Shown here: piece after piece, positions 1 to 8,652 of the stretch
How positions within the stretch are numbered: the stretch's first letter is position 1
How the letters are laid out: each line of letters opens with the position of its first letter
From: JAEUJM01 sp964635055
GTDB lineage: Bacteria > Actinomycetota > Acidimicrobiia > Acidimicrobiales > DATDAH01
Reading direction: 5' to 3'
NCBI GenBank assembly: GCA_964635055.1
Contig: CAZWMT010000005.1
Coordinates: 62,001 to 126,000 of the forward strand
Length of the DNA stretch: 64,000 nucleotides
Program-made: the position numbers and the translations under genes
The notes under the pieces: model-generated
Told to the model about the DNA's origin: nothing
The model's database searches: none
The model's input: the letters and a program-made list of their open reading frames with translations, nothing else

Positions 1-1095
1 TTCGTCGGCCACTACCTGTACCGCTACGGGAGCCGGCGCCCGCGGGAGATCCCACCGGGGTGGGATCGCTGGTTCGCCACGATCGACCCCAGCACCTTCC
101 ACTACTTCGACTACGACGTGAACGACAACGGCCGCGTCGTGCGCTACGGGCACGAGGAAGAGGACTACCAGACCGACGTGATGGCCGAGCGGGCGGTCAG
201 CGAGGTGGAGCGACTGGCGCGCGGCGACCAGCCGTTCTTCCTGAACCTGTGGACCCTTGCGCCCCACGTGGCCGAGCCCGAGCGCAGCCCGCTGGCGCCG
301 GACCTGCAGGCGGTCCCCGCGCCCCGCGACCTCCACACCTTCGAGCAGCAGTGGTGGACCACCGACGAGGCGCCGGCGTTCGACGAGGAGGAGGTGAGCG
401 ACAAGCCGACGTTCATCCAGGAGATGTCGCGCATGCTCCCCGTCACCCAGATCGCCGCGCAGGCGCACTACCAGCGTGCCCTCGAGTCGCTCCTGGCGGT
501 GGACCGGGCGGTGGATGGCATCGTCACCGCGCTCGACGACGCCGGCGTGCTGGACGACACCGTCATCGTGTTCACCTCAGACAACGGCTTCCTCCAGGGC
601 GAGCACCGGGTGCGCGACGCCAAGACCGTGCCGTACGAGGAAGCCATCCGCGTCCCGCTGCTGATCCGCGGCCCCGGGTTCCCAGCGGGCGCCACCGCGC
701 CGCAGTTGACCGCCAACATCGACCTCGCGCCCACCATCCTCGACCTGGCGGGGGTGTCCGCCGGCCTGGAGCAGGACGGCCAGTCGTTGCTGGCGTTGGC
801 GTCCGACCCCGGAGGCGTCGCCGACGACCGGGCCGTCTACGTGCAGAACGCCCCGACCGGCGAGGGCGACATCCCGCACTTCGACGGGGTCCGCGTGCCG
901 GGATACGTCTACGTGGAGTACGCACCGGGCGCCCGCGAGCTCTACGACCTCGCCGCCGACCCCTGGGAACTGGACAACGTGGCCGGCGACCCCGCCTATG
1001 CCGGGCTGCAGCGTCATCTGGCCGACCTCCTCGTGGCGCTGCGCGGCTGCCACGGCGAGTCGTGCACGGAGCCGCGCTTCGATCCGCCGGGTTAG
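1..1095 (+). CDS. Sulfatase family hydrolase, 5'-truncated
   Basis: The reading frame is open from base 1, so the gene starts outside the window; 364 C-terminal residues are visible. The stretch around 550-670 reads as the sulfatase/alkaline-phosphatase-superfamily core, with TSDNGF (metal-binding Asp-Asn), QGEH, a Lys-containing segment and an IRVPLLIRGPG strand, followed by the usual NIDLAPTILDLAG segment and a short C-terminal domain ending in a YDLAADPWELDNVAGD motif. These are typical of arylsulfatase/N-sulfoglucosamine-sulfohydrolase-like enzymes that cleave sulfate esters. The N-terminal C/S-x-P-x-R formylglycine motif lies outside, so activity cannot be judged. The stop overlaps the putative -10 of the next gene. 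Confidence 0.85.
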   Translation, partial: FVGHYLYRYGSRRPREIPPGWDRWFATIDPSTFHYFDYDVNDNGRVVRYGHEEEDYQTDVMAERAVSEVERLARGDQPFFLNLWTLAPHVAEPERSPLAPDLQAVPAPRDLHTFEQQWWTTDEAPAFDEEEVSDKPTFIQEMSRMLPVTQIAAQAHYQRALESLLAVDRAVDGIVTALDDAGVLDDTVIVFTSDNGFLQGEHRVRDAKTVPYEEAIRVPLLIRGPGFPAGATAPQLTANIDLAPTILDLAGVSAGLEQDGQSLLALASDPGGVADDRAVYVQNAPTGEGDIPHFDGVRVPGYVYVEYAPGARELYDLAADPWELDNVAGDPAYAGLQRHLADLLVALRGCHGESCTEPRFDPPG

Positions 1096-1098
1096 GTT
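1093..1098 (+). promoter_or_regulatory. Putative -10 (TAGGTT) for leaderless SRAP gene
   Basis: TAGGTT ends 7 nt before the ATG at 1106, the spacing expected if transcription starts at the start codon. It overlaps the TAG stop of the sulfatase gene. Confidence 0.45.
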
Positions 1099-1105
1099 TG
1101 GGGCG

Positions 1106-1810
1106 ATGTGCGGCCGGTTCGTCTCCGCCACCCCGCCCGACCAGATCGCCAAGTACTTCGACGTCGCGGAGACGTCGGAGACGCTGCTGGAGCCGAACTA
1201 CAACGTGGCGCCGACCACCGACATCTACACGGTGCTGGTCAGCGGCGGCGTGCGGCGCCTCGAGCCGATCCACTGGGGCCTCGTGCCGTGGTGGGCCAAG
1301 GACATCAAGGTGGGCAATCGCATGATCAACGCCCGCGCCGAGACCCTGGCGGAGAAGAACGCGTTCAAGCGGGCCTTCCGCAAGCGACGCTGCATCGTCC
1401 CGGCCGACGGCTTCTACGAGTGGCAGAAGCGCCCCGGCCACAAGCACAAGCAGCCGTTCTACATCGAGCGGGCCGACGGCGAGCCGCTGGCGTTCGCGGG
1501 CTTGTGGGAGGTGTGGCGGGGGCCTGACCGTGACGGGCAGCCGTTCCCCAGCGCCACCATCGTCACCGGCCCGGCCAACGAGACGATGGCTGCGATCCAC
1601 GACCGCATGCCGATCGTGTTGCCGCCCGACGCGTGGGACACGTGGCTCGACCCCGAGGTGGACGACCTCGACCTGCTGGGCCGGTTCCTCGTGCCCGCCC
1701 CCTCGGCGCTGATCACCATGCACCCGGTCAGCACCGAGGTGAACAACGTGCGCAACGGGGGCCCGCAGCTCATCGACGAGATCGACGCGCCCGGCGACGC
1801 GCCGGCGTGA
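1106..1810 (+). CDS. SRAP-domain (YedK/HMCES-type) abasic-site DNA-protein crosslink protein
   Basis: The product has 234 residues. The ATG is followed directly by Cys (MCGRFV), as required because Cys2 forms the thiazolidine crosslink to abasic sites after Met removal. Other family hallmarks are visible: YNVAPT near residue 35, NARAET, CIVPADGFYEW (Glu105 in GFYEW) and IHDRMP (His165). Family knowledge: SRAP proteins trap AP sites in single-stranded DNA and shield them. The start is fixed by the Cys2 requirement and a TAGGTT hexamer 7 nt upstream; longer starts at 998 are rejected. The next gene overlaps its stop as GTGA. Confidence 0.93.
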   Translation: MCGRFVSATPPDQIAKYFDVAETSETLLEPNYNVAPTTDIYTVLVSGGVRRLEPIHWGLVPWWAKDIKVGNRMINARAETLAEKNAFKRAFRKRRCIVPADGFYEWQKRPGHKHKQPFYIERADGEPLAFAGLWEVWRGPDRDGQPFPSATIVTGPANETMAAIHDRMPIVLPPDAWDTWLDPEVDDLDLLGRFLVPAPSALITMHPVSTEVNNVRNGGPQLIDEIDAPGDAPA

Positions 1811-3327
1811 GCGCGGGGGGTGGGAGCAGGTCGGTGCCCACGGCACCGAGCCGATGGCAGACGCGGCAGCGACGGCTCGACAACCTGGTCCTGCGCTGGC
1901 AGGCGCGCCTCGACAGCGACTCGGCCGACCGCATCGTGCCGTGGGTCTCGGCGCTCGTGCTCTTCGTCGTGCTCGCCGGCCTGGCGCTGGCGCGGGCCCG
2001 CTCCCTCGATGCCGGCGCCGACCTGGCCTCGTACCTGCAGGGCGCCTGGCTGGTCAACGCGGGCGACCCGCCGTGGCTGTCGATCACCGGCACGAACCTG
2101 CTCTCCGACCAGGCGGGCTTCATCTTCTACCCGTTGGCCCTGGTCACCCGCTTCGTCCCCGCAGTGCCCCTCTTCCTGCTGGTCCAGTCGGCTGCCCTGG
2201 CCCTGGGTGTCGTGCCGCTGTGGCGGATCGCCCGGCGCGTGGCCCGCCTGCGGCCCGGCGCCGCGGGCACGGTGGTGGTCGCCTACGCGCTGTACCCGGC
2301 ACTGCACAACATCAACCAGGCCGACTTCCACCTGGCCACGCTGGCGCTGCCGGCGCTGCTGGCCGCCTCGCTGTTCGGCCTGACCGGTCGCTGGCGCCTG
2401 TTCGCGGTGTGCGCGCTGTTCGTGGTGCTGTGCCGTGCGGACTTCGCCCTCGTCATCGCCGGGCTGGGTGGCCTGCTCGCCATCGAGGGCCGCCGGCGCG
2501 AGGGGGCGCTGACCGCGGGGTTCGGGTTGGCGTGGATGCTGGTGGCACTGCTGGTGGTGCAGCCGTACTACGCCCACGGGGGGTTCGTGCACGCCAGCGC
2601 GTTCGCGGCCTACGGCTCCTCGCCGCTCGGCGTCTTGGGCGGCATGATCGCCCACCCGTTCTCGGTCCTCGGCGACATCACCGCCGAGGAGAACTTCAAC
2701 ATCATCGTGCTGCTGCTCGCGCCCGTGGTCTTCCTACCGGTCCTCGCGCCCCGCTACCTGTTGCCCGCACTGCCCTTGGAGCTGCTGTACCTGGTGGCCA
2801 ACGCCGGCCCCCTCCGCGCGCCCCGGGTCGAGCAGAACGTGGCCATCACCGCGTTCGTGTTCCTCGCCACGGCCATGGCCCTCAGCCGCATCGGCACCCG
2901 CACCATCGACCGGGTGCGGGTCGACCGACGGGTGCTCGGCGCGCTGCTGCTGGCGGCGATGGTGTTCTTCGTCCGCGACTCTGCGACCTCGCCCTACCGC
3001 GAGCCCTGGAACCTGGGCCGCCAGGACGCGATCGACGGGGCCCGGCTGGACGCGGTCGACACCATCGGCCCCGACGACGCCGTCCGCGCATCGCCCGAGC
3101 TGCTGCCGTTGCTGGCGGAGCGCCACCACCTCTACGAGCTCGACACGGCCCATCCACCCCATGTCCGGCGGGCCACCGCCGACCACGTCGACGTGGTGCT
3201 GCTCGACGAGCAGGCCGAGGTGGGGTGGGACGACGACGACCGGCGGCTGTTCCACGAGGGGATGTTGGCGCTGGGGTTCACCCGCACGTTCAACGTCGAG
3301 GGGATCACCGTCTACCGGCGCGGGTGA
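1807..3327 (+). CDS. DUF2079 family multi-spanning membrane protein
   Basis: The product has about 506 residues with many hydrophobic segments. The first is at about residues 40-60, followed by a loop with DAGADLASYLQGAWLVNAGDPPW and then NQADFHLATLALP. This Asp-rich first loop and the second HxA-type loop are features of DUF2079 proteins, which resemble GT-C-type glycosyltransferases; no substrate is known. GTG at 1807 overlaps the SRAP stop (GTGA), suggesting translational coupling; an in-frame GTG at 1834 is the alternative start. The C-terminal 100 residues are soluble. Confidence 0.75.
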   Translation: MSAGGGSRSVPTAPSRWQTRQRRLDNLVLRWQARLDSDSADRIVPWVSALVLFVVLAGLALARARSLDAGADLASYLQGAWLVNAGDPPWLSITGTNLLSDQAGFIFYPLALVTRFVPAVPLFLLVQSAALALGVVPLWRIARRVARLRPGAAGTVVVAYALYPALHNINQADFHLATLALPALLAASLFGLTGRWRLFAVCALFVVLCRADFALVIAGLGGLLAIEGRRREGALTAGFGLAWMLVALLVVQPYYAHGGFVHASAFAAYGSSPLGVLGGMIAHPFSVLGDITAEENFNIIVLLLAPVVFLPVLAPRYLLPALPLELLYLVANAGPLRAPRVEQNVAITAFVFLATAMALSRIGTRTIDRVRVDRRVLGALLLAAMVFFVRDSATSPYREPWNLGRQDAIDGARLDAVDTIGPDDAVRASPELLPLLAERHHLYELDTAHPPHVRRATADHVDVVLLDEQAEVGWDDDDRRLFHEGMLALGFTRTFNVEGITVYRRG

Positions 3328-3359
3328 CCGGCCCGACGGGGATCGGGCGCCGGTCGTTG

Positions 3360-3797
3360 TCAGGCGCCGCCCGGTCCGTCGACCGCCTCGGAGTGGCCGG
3401 CGGCGCGCAGGCCGTCGCGGAGCGCCTCGGCCGCCCGATCGAGGTCGGCCGGGTCGGGCTCGGCCACGGCGTTGGCGAAGTCGAGGTCGTGCACGCCGCG
3501 GATGGGCACCACGTGGAGGTGGACGTGGGGCACCTCGAGGCCGGCGATGAGCAGGCCCACCTTCTCGGGACGGAACACCGCCTGTTGCACCTTGGCGATG
3601 GCGTGCGCGACCCCGGTGAGGTGGCTCATCAGCTCCGGGTCGAGATCGACCCAGTGATCGACCTCGGCGATCGGCACCACCAGGGTGTGGCCGGGCTGGA
3701 GGGGATTGATGGACAGGAACGCCACGCAGCGGTCGTCCCGCCACACGAATCGGCCCGGCAGCTCACCGCGGATGATCAGGGTGAAGATGGTCGCCAT
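3360..3797 (-). CDS. HIT family protein (nucleotide hydrolase/transferase)
   Basis: The product has 145 residues. The histidine-triad active site HVHLHVV is at residues 91-97 (His91, His93, His95), and LSINPLQPGHTLVVP near residue 28 is the other conserved block. HIT proteins hydrolyse AMP-linked nucleotides such as adenosine phosphoramidates or dinucleoside polyphosphates. The ATG at 3797 is chosen because MATIF begins the domain and a TACGAT hexamer lies 6 nt upstream on the same strand; the longer frame to 3935 runs into the opposite-strand gene. It is convergent with the DUF2079 gene. Confidence 0.92.
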   Translation of the reverse strand: MATIFTLIIRGELPGRFVWRDDRCVAFLSINPLQPGHTLVVPIAEVDHWVDLDPELMSHLTGVAHAIAKVQQAVFRPEKVGLLIAGLEVPHVHLHVVPIRGVHDLDFANAVAEPDPADLDRAAEALRDGLRAAGHSEAVDGPGGA

Positions 3798-3803
3798 CGC
3801 GAG

Positions 3804-3809
3804 ATCGTA
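3804..3809 (-). promoter_or_regulatory. Putative -10 (TACGAT) of leaderless HIT gene
   Basis: Read on the minus strand, TACGAT ends 6 nt before the ATG at 3797. This matches the leaderless pattern seen at many starts here. Confidence 0.45.
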
Positions 3810-3873
3810 GGCTGGCACCCGTGAGCACAGCGTGGGACCTCCCGGTGAGCACGCTCTCCCGGGCGTGGCACTG

Positions 3874-4497
3874 ATGGCCGCCCCGGACGACCACGACGGC
3901 GAGGACCGCATCCTGACGGTGCCGAACCTCATCACCCTGGTTCGCCTGGCGTGCCTGCCGCTGTTCCTCTACCTGCTGTTCGGTCGGTCGAACCGCGCCG
4001 CCGCCGCAGCCCTGCTGGCCGCGCTGGGCGCCACCGACTGGGTCGACGGCTACATCGCCCGCCGCTACCACCAGGTGTCCACCTTCGGGAAGGTGCTCGA
4101 CCCCGTCGCCGACCGACTGCTGTTCTTCGTCGGCGTCGGCGCCATCATCATCGACGGGTCGGCGCCGCTGTGGTTCTCGATCGCCGTGCTGGCCCGCGAG
4201 GCGTTCGTGTCGCTCGCGGTGCTCGGGCTCGCGGCGCTCGGCGCGAGGCGCATCGACGTCACCTGGTACGGCAAGGCCGGCACGTTCTGCCTGATGTTCG
4301 CGTTCCCGCTGTTCCTCGCGGGCAGCGACACGTCGTTGGCCGGTGCCGACCTGTTCACGCTCGCGGCTTGGGGCTTCGGCATTCCCGGGTTGGCGCTCAG
4401 CTACTACGCCGCCCTGCTGTACATACCCATCGGTCTCACGGCGCTGCGTGACGGGCGCGCCGCCCGGAGGGCCGCCCTGGTCGAGGAGGCCACGTGA
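3874..4497 (+). CDS. CDP-alcohol phosphatidyltransferase (PgsA-like)
   Basis: The product has 207 residues and several membrane segments. The signature D-x2-D-G-x2-A-R-x8-G-x3-D-x3-D is complete: DWVDGYIARRYHQVSTFGKV is followed by LDPVAD at about residues 50-75. These integral membrane enzymes move a phosphatidyl group from CDP-diacylglycerol to an alcohol such as glycerol-3-phosphate or inositol phosphate; TVPNLITLVRL at the N-terminus is PgsA-like, but the acceptor cannot be read from sequence. ATG 3874 is preferred; GTG 3865 is possible. The stop overlaps the next start (GTGA), indicating an operon with the sugar-nucleotide gene. Confidence 0.88.
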   Translation: MAAPDDHDGEDRILTVPNLITLVRLACLPLFLYLLFGRSNRAAAAALLAALGATDWVDGYIARRYHQVSTFGKVLDPVADRLLFFVGVGAIIIDGSAPLWFSIAVLAREAFVSLAVLGLAALGARRIDVTWYGKAGTFCLMFAFPLFLAGSDTSLAGADLFTLAAWGFGIPGLALSYYAALLYIPIGLTALRDGRAARRAALVEEAT

Positions 4498-6980
4498 AGG
4501 CAGTGATCATGGCGGGCGGCGAGGGCACACGCCTGCGTCCGCTCACCTCCAACATCCCCAAGCCGATGATGCCCATCGTCAACCGGCCGATGATGGAGCA
4601 CATCGTCGAGCTCCTGAAGACCCACGGCTTCGACGAGATCGTGGTCACGGTGGCCTTCATGGCCAACGCCATCCGCACGTACTTCGGCGACGGCTCCGAG
4701 TTCGGGGTGCGCATGGTCTACGCCATCGAGGAGTCGCCGCTCGGCACCGCGGGCTCGGTGCGCAACGCCATGGATGAGCTCGACGAGCGGTTCCTCGTCA
4801 TCTCCGGCGACGTGCTCACCGACATCGACCTGGGCGAGATGGTGCGCTTCCACGAAGAGCGGGGCGCGCTGGCCACCATCGGCCTCGTGCCGGTGGAGAA
4901 CCCCCTCGAGTTCGGCATCGTCATCACCCGCGAGGACGGCAGCATCGAGCGGTTCCTCGAGAAGCCCACCTGGGGCCAGGTGTTCAGCGACACGATCAAC
5001 ACGGGCATCTTCGTGCTCGAGCCCGAGATCTTCGACTACATCGAGCCCGGCCGCCCGGTCGACTTCTCGAGTGAGGTGTTCCCCAAGCTGCTCGACGAGG
5101 GCCGGCCGCTCTACGGCGCGGTGGCCGAGGGCTATTGGGAGGACGTGGGCACGCTCGAGGCCTACCTGCGGGCCCACAAGGACGCGCTCGATGCCAAGGT
5201 GGCCCTCGACATCCCGGGCTTCCGCATGTCCGAGGGGGTCTGGGTGGGTGACGGCGTCGAGGTGCACCCCGAGGCCGTGATCGAGGGCCCGGCGGTCATC
5301 GGCGACAACTGCCGCATCGAGGCCGGGGCCCGCCTCGGTGAGTACACCGTGCTGGGCACGAACGTGAAGGTGCGTGAGCAGGTGCAGATGCAGCGCGTCG
5401 TCGTCCATGACAACGCCTACCTCGGCGAGCAGTGCCGCCTCGGTGGAGCGGTGATCGGTCGGGCCTGCGACCTCCGCCGCGGCGTGCGTCTCGAGGAAGG
5501 CGTGGTGCTCGGCGACGAGTGCTTCGTCGGCGAGAACGCCGTGGTGGGCGCGGGCGTGAAGGTGTACCCGTTCAAGACGGTCGAGGCCGGGGCCATCATC
5601 AACTCGTCCATCGTCTGGGAGTCGCGCGGCGCCCGCAGCCTGTTCGGCCGCGACGGGGTGTCGGGCCTGGCCAACGTCGACATCACCCCCGAGTTCGCCA
5701 CCCGGGTGGCCATGGCCTTCGCCACCACGGTGAAGAAGGACAGCACGGTCATCACCAGCCGCGACTCGAGCCGATCGGCCCGGATGTTGAAGCGGGCGAT
5801 GATGGCCGGGCTCAACGCCGGCGGGGTGAACGTGCTCGACCTCGAGGTGGCCAGCGTGCCGGTGACGAGGGTCCAGGCCCGGCGCCCCGACTGCGTGGGC
5901 GGCATCACGCTGCGCCTCTCCGAGGACGACGCGCAGTCGGTGACGATTCGGTTCTTCGACACCAACGGCGCCGACATCAACGAGGACACGCAGCGCAAGA
6001 TCGAACGGCTCTTCAACCGCGAGGACTACCGCCGGGTCCTGCCCCGCGAGATCGGCGACATCGGCTTCCCGCCGCGGGCGCTCGAGCAGTACGCGGTTGC
6101 CCTCGAGTCGGTGGTCGACGTCGCCGCGGTGGGCGCAGCGGGCTTCAAGGTGGTCGTCGACTACTCCTACGGCTCCACATCATTCGTGATGGCCAACGTG
6201 TTCTCGAAGCTCGGCGCCGAGGTGCTGGCGGTCAACCCCTACGTGTCCACCGAGGGGGTGGTGCAGTTCGATCGGGCCGAGCACGCCGCGCAGGTGGCCA
6301 ACCTGGTGCGGGCCTCCGGGGCGAACCTGGGCGCGGTGATCGACCCCTCGGGGGAGCGCCTCGTGCTCATCGACGACCGTGGCCACGTGCTCGAGCCGAA
6401 CGAGTCGCTGCTCGCCCTGCTCACCCTGTTGCGTGACCAGCTCGACGGCGACCGGGTGGCGCTGCCGGTGTCGGCCACGATGCGGGCCGCCGAGGTGATG
6501 GTCGAGGCGGGGATCGAGGTGGTTCCCACCAAGACGTCGGCTGCCGCGCTCATGGATGCCTCGACCGACAAGGGGGTGGGGTTCGCCGCCGACCTCAGCG
6601 GGGGGTTCATCTTCCCCTCGTTCCTCCCCGCGTTCGACGCCGCCGCGTCGCTGGTGAAGACGCTCGATCTCCTGGCCCACTTCGACGGCTCGTTGTCCGA
6701 CATCGTCGAGGGCCTTCCTCGCATCCACATGGCCCACGAGCGGGTCATCACCCCCTGGGAGCAGAAGGGCACGGTCATGCGGACGCTGGTGGAGCACTCC
6801 GCCGAGCGCGAGCTCGAATTGGTCGACGGGGTGAAGGTGCGCCACGACGACGCCTGGGCGCTGGCCCTGCCCGACCCCGAGGAGCCCGTCACCCACGTGT
6901 GGGCCGAGGCCGCCACCGAGATCGCCGCCCGCCAGCTCGCGGAGGAGTACGCCCGCAGGATCCGCCAGATGCTGCGCTGA
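4494..6980 (+). CDS. Sugar-1-phosphate nucleotidyltransferase / phosphomannomutase-like fusion
   Basis: The product has 828 residues in three parts. Residues 1-240 are a nucleotidyltransferase (MAGGEGTRLRPLT loop at 7-19, LVISGDVLTDID metal site, EKP). Residues about 250-370 are a left-handed beta-helix with hexapeptide repeats (VIEGPAVIGDNCRI, VVLGDECFVGENAVVG). Residues about 385-820 are a phosphohexomutase-like domain with TSRDSSRSARMLKRAM and a GVNVLDL segment. The usual TASHNP serine loop is not visible; that place reads GGITLRLSEDD, so mutase activity is doubtful. Such fusions are annotated as mannose-1-phosphate guanylyltransferase/phosphomannomutase. It probably supplies a nucleotide sugar for surface glycans. 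The GTG start overlaps the preceding stop. Confidence 0.85.
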   Translation: MKAVIMAGGEGTRLRPLTSNIPKPMMPIVNRPMMEHIVELLKTHGFDEIVVTVAFMANAIRTYFGDGSEFGVRMVYAIEESPLGTAGSVRNAMDELDERFLVISGDVLTDIDLGEMVRFHEERGALATIGLVPVENPLEFGIVITREDGSIERFLEKPTWGQVFSDTINTGIFVLEPEIFDYIEPGRPVDFSSEVFPKLLDEGRPLYGAVAEGYWEDVGTLEAYLRAHKDALDAKVALDIPGFRMSEGVWVGDGVEVHPEAVIEGPAVIGDNCRIEAGARLGEYTVLGTNVKVREQVQMQRVVVHDNAYLGEQCRLGGAVIGRACDLRRGVRLEEGVVLGDECFVGENAVVGAGVKVYPFKTVEAGAIINSSIVWESRGARSLFGRDGVSGLANVDITPEFATRVAMAFATTVKKDSTVITSRDSSRSARMLKRAMMAGLNAGGVNVLDLEVASVPVTRVQARRPDCVGGITLRLSEDDAQSVTIRFFDTNGADINEDTQRKIERLFNREDYRRVLPREIGDIGFPPRALEQYAVALESVVDVAAVGAAGFKVVVDYSYGSTSFVMANVFSKLGAEVLAVNPYVSTEGVVQFDRAEHAAQVANLVRASGANLGAVIDPSGERLVLIDDRGHVLEPNESLLALLTLLRDQLDGDRVALPVSATMRAAEVMVEAGIEVVPTKTSAAALMDASTDKGVGFAADLSGGFIFPSFLPAFDAAASLVKTLDLLAHFDGSLSDIVEGLPRIHMAHERVITPWEQKGTVMRTLVEHSAERELELVDGVKVRHDDAWALALPDPEEPVTHVWAEAATEIAARQLAEEYARRIRQMLR

Positions 6981-7012
6981 GGTTGCGAGCCCGGCCGGCG
7001 CGGGGTAGATAG

Positions 7013-7036
7013 ATACGAAACGGTGTCGTTTCGTAT
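7013..7036. promoter_or_regulatory. Perfect 10-bp inverted repeat: probable TetR operator
   Basis: ATACGAAACG and its exact reverse complement are separated by GTGT (24 bp in all). The repeat ends 11 nt before the MFS start and touches its Shine-Dalgarno sequence, so a bound repressor would block expression. A TAGATA hexamer at 7006-7011 just upstream could be the -10 box. The TetR gene encoded two genes on is the obvious ligand. Confidence 0.8.
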
Positions 7037-7047
7037 TGGAGCCCCGC

Positions 7048-8652
7048 ATGGCCATCGACTCTCCCTCCACCCACGGACAGCCGGCGCAGCAGGTGACGGC
7101 CGCGCCGCCCGCCAACGACGTCGAGCTCGACCCCCGCCGCTGGTGGGCGCTGGTGGTGCTCTGCCTCAGCCTCCTGCTGATCGTGATGGACAACACGATC
7201 GTCAACGTGGCCCTGCCCACGATCCAGGAGGACCTGGGGGCGACGGGCAGCGAACTGCAGTGGATCGTGGACGCCTACGTGCTGGTGTTCGCGGGGCTGC
7301 TGCTCACCATGGGGAGCCTCGGCGACCGCTACGGACGCAAGCCCGCCCTGTCGCTCGGCCTCGCCATCATGGGCTCGGCCTCGGCCATCTCGGCCTGGTC
7401 GAGCGACCCGCAGCAGCTGATCTTCTGGCGGGCGGTGATGGGCGTCGGTGGTGCGCTGATCATGCCGGCCACCCTGTCGATCCTCACCAACGTCTTCACC
7501 GACCACCGTGAGCGGGCCCGGGCCATCGCCATCTGGGCCGGGACGTCGGGGATGGCGGTCGCCATCGGCCCCGTCACCGGCGGCTGGCTGTTGAACCACT
7601 TCTGGTGGGGCTCGGTGTTCCTCGTCAACGTGCCCGTGGTGGTGGTGGCCCTGGTGGCGGGCTACCGCCTCATCCCCAACTCGAAGGACCCGAACCCGCC
7701 GGCGCTCGACCCGCTCGGGGCCGTGCTGTCGATCGTGGGACTGGTCACCTTGGTGTGGGCGATCATCGAGGCCCCCGACCACGGATGGACCGACCCGGTC
7801 ACCCTCACCGCGTTCGCGGTCGCGGGGGTGCTGCTGGTGATGTTCGGGATCCACGAGAAGCGCAGCGACCACCCGATGCTCGACGTGAGCTTCTTCCGCA
7901 ACCCGCGCTTCAGCGCGGCGAGCGGCGCCATCACCATGACGTTCTTCGCCATGTTCGGCACCCTCTTCCTCTTCACCCAGTACATGCAGTTCGTGCTGGG
8001 CTACTCGCCGCTGGCCACCGGCGTGCGGTTCATCCCCATGGCGGCGGTGACGATGGTGGTGGCCCCGTCCAGCGCCCGCATCGTCGAGAAGGTGGGCACC
8101 AAGGCGGTGGTGGCCACCGGCCTGCTGTTCACCAGCATCGCCCTCGCCCTGGGGACGTTCCTCACCGCGGACGGCGGCTACCTGCCGCTGCTCGGGGTGT
8201 TGCTGGTCATGTCGGTGGGCATGGGCCTCACCATGGCCCCGGCCACCGAGTCGATCATGGGCTCGCTCCCGCTGGCCAAGGCCGGTGTCGGCTCAGCGGT
8301 CAACGACACCACCCGGCAGGTGGGTGGCGCCATGGGGGTCGCCGTGCTGGGCAGCCTGCTGGCATCGAGCTACGGCGCCAAGATGGCCGACTTCCTGGCC
8401 GGTGTGCCCGTCCCCGTGCCGGCGGCGGCCTCGGCGGCCATCCAGGACAGCGTCGGCGCGGCCGTGGGGGTGGCCGCGCGGCTCCCCACACCCGCGGCCG
8501 ACGCGCTGACCGGAGCGGCCCGTGCCGCCTACGTGGACGGCATGGGCACCTCGCTGTGGGTCGGGGCCGGTGTGGCCCTGCTCGGCTCGATCATCGCCCT
8601 CGTCTTCCTGCCCGCCCGTGCCCCATCCGACCTGGAGCACTCGGCGGGATGA
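7048..8652 (+). CDS. DHA2-family (EmrB/QacA-type) MFS drug exporter
   Basis: The product has 534 residues and about 14 predicted membrane segments. Family motifs are clear: LLIVMDNTIVNVALPTI in TM1 (motif D1), GSLGDRYGRKPAL in the 2-3 loop (motif A), and ATLSILTNVF followed by WAGTSGMAVAIGPVTGG (motif C). These proton-driven antiporters export hydrophobic drugs. ATG 7048 has GGAG at 7038-7041 with good spacing; a TTG at 7036 lies inside the operator and is rejected. It overlaps the following tetR gene (ATGA), and both lie behind the palindromic operator, so an auto-regulated resistance operon is likely. Confidence 0.93.
   Translation: MAIDSPSTHGQPAQQVTAAPPANDVELDPRRWWALVVLCLSLLLIVMDNTIVNVALPTIQEDLGATGSELQWIVDAYVLVFAGLLLTMGSLGDRYGRKPALSLGLAIMGSASAISAWSSDPQQLIFWRAVMGVGGALIMPATLSILTNVFTDHRERARAIAIWAGTSGMAVAIGPVTGGWLLNHFWWGSVFLVNVPVVVVALVAGYRLIPNSKDPNPPALDPLGAVLSIVGLVTLVWAIIEAPDHGWTDPVTLTAFAVAGVLLVMFGIHEKRSDHPMLDVSFFRNPRFSAASGAITMTFFAMFGTLFLFTQYMQFVLGYSPLATGVRFIPMAAVTMVVAPSSARIVEKVGTKAVVATGLLFTSIALALGTFLTADGGYLPLLGVLLVMSVGMGLTMAPATESIMGSLPLAKAGVGSAVNDTTRQVGGAMGVAVLGSLLASSYGAKMADFLAGVPVPVPAAASAAIQDSVGAAVGVAARLPTPAADALTGAARAAYVDGMGTSLWVGAGVALLGSIIALVFLPARAPSDLEHSAG

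Noticed and set aside
1854..3824. 656-residue open frame in +3 over the DUF2079 and HIT genes
   Set aside because: It is Arg/Gly/Ala/Pro-rich, spans genes on both strands and contains no recognisable motif; it is a GC-rich shadow frame.
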